This document shows positions 9,201 to 9,748 of a stretch of 9,748 nt of DNA, piece by piece. The DNA is from JASEHD01 sp964471945. Its GTDB lineage: Bacteria > Bacteroidota > Ignavibacteria > UBA10030 > SZUA-254. The notes beneath the pieces were generated by a model. The model saw only the letters and a program-made list of their open reading frames with translations. It did no database searches and was not told where the DNA came from. The stretch lies in contig CAYYIJ010000081.1 in assembly GCA_964471945.1 (NCBI GenBank), positions 1 to 9,748 on the forward strand. The letters run 5' to 3'. Position 1 is the first letter of the stretch. Each line of letters begins with the position of its first letter. A program made the translations under genes and the position numbers.

Positions 9201-9701
9201 TATTTTATCGATGACTACGTCGGGATTGCTGTTGGATTACAAGGTTCAATCATACGAACAACTGACGGCGGTTTGACGTGGGTTATTCTTCCGAGTGGCA
9301 CTAATAACTCATTATATGGTGTCTCGATTCTAAATGGGAATATAGGAACGGTTGTTGGAGATTATGGAACAATTCTCAGAACAACAAGTGGTGTATCAAG
9401 CGTTGATGATTTTTTACAATCCCAGATTCCTTTAGAATATTCACTTCACCAAAATTATCCCAATCCCTTCAATCCCAGCACAACAATCCGCTATGAGTTG
9501 CCAAGAGAATCGTTTGTAACGCTGAAAGTGTTCAACTTGCTTGGGCAGGAGGTGGCATTGCTGGTGAACGAGAAAAAGGAAGCGGGGAAACACAATTTCG
9601 AATTACGAACTTCGGATTTCGGACTTTCAAGCGGTGTGTATTTTTATCGCTTAATTGCGGACAAGTTTATTGAAACAAAGAAGCTTTTGCTGTTGAAATA
9701 G
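6294..9701 (+). CDS. Secreted Ycf48/BNR-like triple beta-propeller protein with ASH domain and T9SS tail
   Basis: The protein is 1135 residues. The start at 6294 is supported by a signal peptide (MEKY, hydrophobic core, cleavage near LLAQ-SGW at 20-21); the ribosome site is weak (GGGG seven bases upstream, AAGG only two). After it come repeated units of about 40-48 residues of the form SGxxxxLxxVxFxxxxxGxxVGxxGxILxTxDGGxxW, the Ycf48/Hcf136-like and Asp-box (BNR) signature. I count seven units at about 22-326, an Ig-like ASH/HYDIN-type domain at about 327-428, then fourteen units at about 433-1034, and a sorting domain from about 1049. Ycf48 itself is a seven-bladed propeller that assists photosystem II assembly, but nothing here indicates photosynthesis; the secreted multi-propeller form is common in T9SS bacteria and its ligand is unknown. 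Adhesion, glycan or protein binding is the likely role. No sialidase catalytic residues are evident. Confidence 0.96.
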   Translation: MEKYLILIFQQLLFTSILLAQSGWTVQQSGTTANLHGLCIVETNIVAVGDGGTFILSKDEGMTWSSYQVPTNKTLRSISFSSPEAGIIVGDSGVIIKARFELSGECTFELVPNPGFNNNHNDVYLAPSPAKAGWAVGDSCTILYTTNRGSSWSSYISGPKPVSFNLNSYSLEPNRWPRMMAVGDSGTILRSVRASEWTKMQPPSEISGSNFYNIYFVADTGWFVGENGSIAHSKSGGQYWVSQNSGVTTTLRSVHFLRGWYRTRGLGWIVGDSGVILKTTNDGWKWNRQESGTLTNLRKVLFLTPEIGIIIGENGTILRTTVGGDVKAVFSPHPSTLEFGTVVKGAAKVGGLTIQNDGILPLDIVSAISDNNKFSISPNNTVVPPFSNFTFTVTFAPTIQGADTAKILFTNNAEGSPHLVKAHGYCVEPSTVNWFWQNPQPMGNSIYDAAYVENNTFVGVGDCGIILKSTNGGIDWRVKNKIDGISGRIKAITSVNTNEFVAVGDYGTVIKSDDNGDNWQLQESVTINYLNAVSFVDPNNGYVVGGGEIYLSGFGSIHYTSNGGTSWEMQYLNPSVRLYGISAISPNHAVAVGGYIMKHSYNTYCAIFRTSDGGINWIKQFEGLSGILTSVQFISESIGIAVGTNGIIYRSIDGGVSWYKVESGTFQSLNDISFSDNQNGMIVGDRGVVLKTSDGGLSWSAINIQTLNYLKAIALSNTDHGVSVGWNFYLPNLSLYHISAGGSIWQDRVSAVTRKKVKSISFSDLNNGLAVGDSGTLLHTTDGGGTWTRRLQGSLFESAGVPFSSVCFIDDFVGMVVGGGGVILRTLDGGVNWTTQTSGVTHSLNDMFFFNPAEGIVVGSNGTILQTTNGGNDWFNNSGYTSKSLNSISFSNAYEGNIVGDNGIILYTTNRGIDWLPRTSGTKIRLNSVSLQSNFGVAVGEQGIILLTNDAGNSWSKQTSVITNTLNEVYFIDDYVGIAVGLQGSIIRTTDGGLTWVILPSGTNNSLYGVSILNGNIGTVVGDYGTILRTTSGVSSVDDFLQSQIPLEYSLHQNYPNPFNPSTTIRYELPRESFVTLKVFNLLGQEVALLVNEKKEAGKHNFELRTSDFGLSSGVYFYRLIADKFIETKKLLLLK
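6357..7271 (+). repeat. Propeller 1: seven Ycf48-type blades
   Basis: Residues 22-326 divide into seven units, most ending in an Asp-box-like turn plus Trp: DEGMTW, a degenerate second unit ending GECTF, NRGSSW, VRASEW, SGGQYW, NDGWKW and a final VGGDV. Each contains a VGDxG or VGENG core (AVGDGG, IVGDSG, AVGDSC, AVGDSG, FVGENG, IVGDSG, IIGENG). Units 2 to 4 are the most diverged. The mean is about 44 residues per blade. Confidence 0.75.
7272..7577 (+). other. ASH/HYDIN-type Ig-like domain between propellers
   Basis: Residues about 327-428 read as one all-beta module: STLEFGTVVKG, LTIQNDGILPLDIV, FSISPNN, FTFTVTFAPTIQGADTAKILFTNNA, HLVKAHGYC. This is the recurrent pattern of ASPM-SPD-2-Hydin / choice-of-anchor-D type domains in bacterial surface proteins. 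It separates the seven N-terminal blades from the fourteen later ones and probably acts as a spacer. Confidence 0.8.
7590..8528 (+). repeat. Propeller 2: seven Ycf48-type blades
   Basis: Residues 433-745 split into seven units ending NGGIDW, DNGDNW, NGGTSW, DGGINW, DGGVSW, DGGLSW and AGGSIW. Units 3, 4 and 7 have enlarged loops between the core strand and the Asp-box turn (for example GGGEIYLSGFGSIHYTS), which could form one face for ligand binding. The boundary with propeller 3 is inferred from counting to seven; there is no linker. Confidence 0.7.
8529..9395 (+). repeat. Propeller 3: seven Ycf48-type blades
   Basis: Residues 746-1034 split into seven units with turns DGGGTW, DGGVNW, NGGNDW, NRGIDW, NDAGNSW, DGGLTW and a last unit ending RTTSGV without Trp. 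This is the most regular of the three sets, with nearly constant blade length of about 41 residues. Ending in a Trp-less unit, as propeller 1 does (VGGDV), supports closing a propeller at this point. Confidence 0.72.
9438..9698 (+). other. T9SS type A sorting domain of the propeller protein
   Basis: It starts YSLHQN then YPNPFNP at bases 9456-9476 (residues 1055-1061), with VTLKVFNLLGQEVALLVNE, LSSGVYFYRLIA and the end ETKKLLLLK. It is closest to the tail of the PLD protein (shared YSLxQNYPNPFNP and LKVFNxLGQxVA). GC rises to about 52% in bases 9541-9600, against about 37-40% in two propeller lines I counted, with more CTG and GTG codons. Confidence 0.93.
9596..9623 (+). repeat. Four 7-bp tandem units inside the propeller protein's sorting domain
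   Basis: Units start at 9596, 9603, 9610 and 9617; consensus about TTTCGRA, with the last being TTTCGGA. With flanking bases they encode NFELRTSDFG, just before the LSSGVYFYRL strand. Length (28 bp), unit and reading phase match the run at 2461-2488, although the position in the sorting domain differs. Confidence 0.65.
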
Positions 9702-9716
9702 TATCAAATGATACTA
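9699..9716 (+). repeat. Inverted repeat overlapping the stop codon of the propeller gene
   Basis: TAGTATCA (9699-9706, beginning with the TAG stop) and TGATACTA (9709-9716) are exact reverse complements separated by AA. A hairpin would need a slightly larger loop, leaving about six to seven pairs. No T-run follows within view, so it is not a standard terminator. The remaining bases to 9748 hold no recognisable gene. Confidence 0.45.
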
Positions 9717-9748
9717 GGTGATGTGATATATAAACAAATATAGCCCAA

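Noticed and set aside
6357..9395. Reading the blade array as tandem DNA repeats or a CRISPR-like array
   Set aside because: The periodicity is at the protein level (about 40-48 residues) with little DNA identity between units, and the frame is open throughout. Blades differ in length and codons.
6294..9701. Photosystem II assembly factor Ycf48 or a sialidase
   Set aside because: The blades share the fold signature only. The protein has three propellers, an ASH domain and a T9SS tail, no photosynthetic context, and no visible sialidase catalytic set.
1..9748. Defence, toxin-antitoxin, phage or mobile-element system
   Set aside because: The PLD protein could suggest a nuclease effector, but its OB, FN3 and T9SS tail modules place it outside the cell. 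No partner genes, immunity gene, transposase or terminal repeats are present.

Overview
The window reads as part of a chromosome from a free-living bacterium of the FCB superphylum, most likely Ignavibacteria or a related Bacteroidota/Chlorobi-group lineage. The reasons are its modest GC content (about 37-43% in the lines I counted) and three large genes that each end in a type IX secretion system (T9SS) type A sorting domain with the motif YPNPFNP. That exact motif is common in Ignavibacteria, Calditrichota, Marinimicrobia and similar groups, so the assignment is an inference, not a species call. I see no rRNA, tRNA, CRISPR array, transposase, integrase or phage gene.

Layout, all on the + strand. 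(1) Bases 2-2695: the 3' part of a gene whose frame is open to the left edge. It encodes a secreted phospholipase D (PLD) superfamily protein with an Ig-like region, two OB-fold-like modules, one fibronectin III-like module, two HKD catalytic motifs and a T9SS tail. A strong Rho-independent terminator follows at 2713-2756. (2) Bases 2934-6239: a 1101-residue secreted protein with a signal peptide, a conserved N-terminal region of unknown function that includes Asp-rich calcium-loop-like motifs, three fibronectin III-like domains, a Rossmann/GATase-like domain and a T9SS tail. It has a strong Shine-Dalgarno sequence and a possible own promoter. (3) Bases 6294-9701: a 1135-residue secreted protein made of 21 Ycf48/Asp-box-type blades, which count out as three seven-bladed beta-propellers. 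An ASH/HYDIN-like Ig domain sits between propellers 1 and 2, and a T9SS tail ends the protein. The second gap is only 54 bases, so genes 2 and 3 may share a transcript; gene 1 is insulated by the terminator.

Taken together, the window is a run of T9SS cargo genes: proteins exported by Sec, carried across the outer membrane and released or anchored at the cell surface. Gene 1 looks enzymatic, acting on phosphodiesters and possibly extracellular nucleic acid. Genes 2 and 3 look like binding, adhesion or scaffold proteins. Nothing shows that the three work in one pathway; sharing a secretion route is the only supported link.

No defence system or other unmistakably new system is present. The least expected signals are at the DNA level inside the sorting domains. 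Genes 1 and 3 each carry a 28-bp run of four 7-bp units (about TWTCRGA) in the same reading phase but at different places in the fold. The sorting domain of gene 2 contains a GC-richer stretch resembling a dispersed repeat family that I recall from many environmental bacterial genomes. This suggests that sorting-domain ends are places where small repeats insert and are tolerated.
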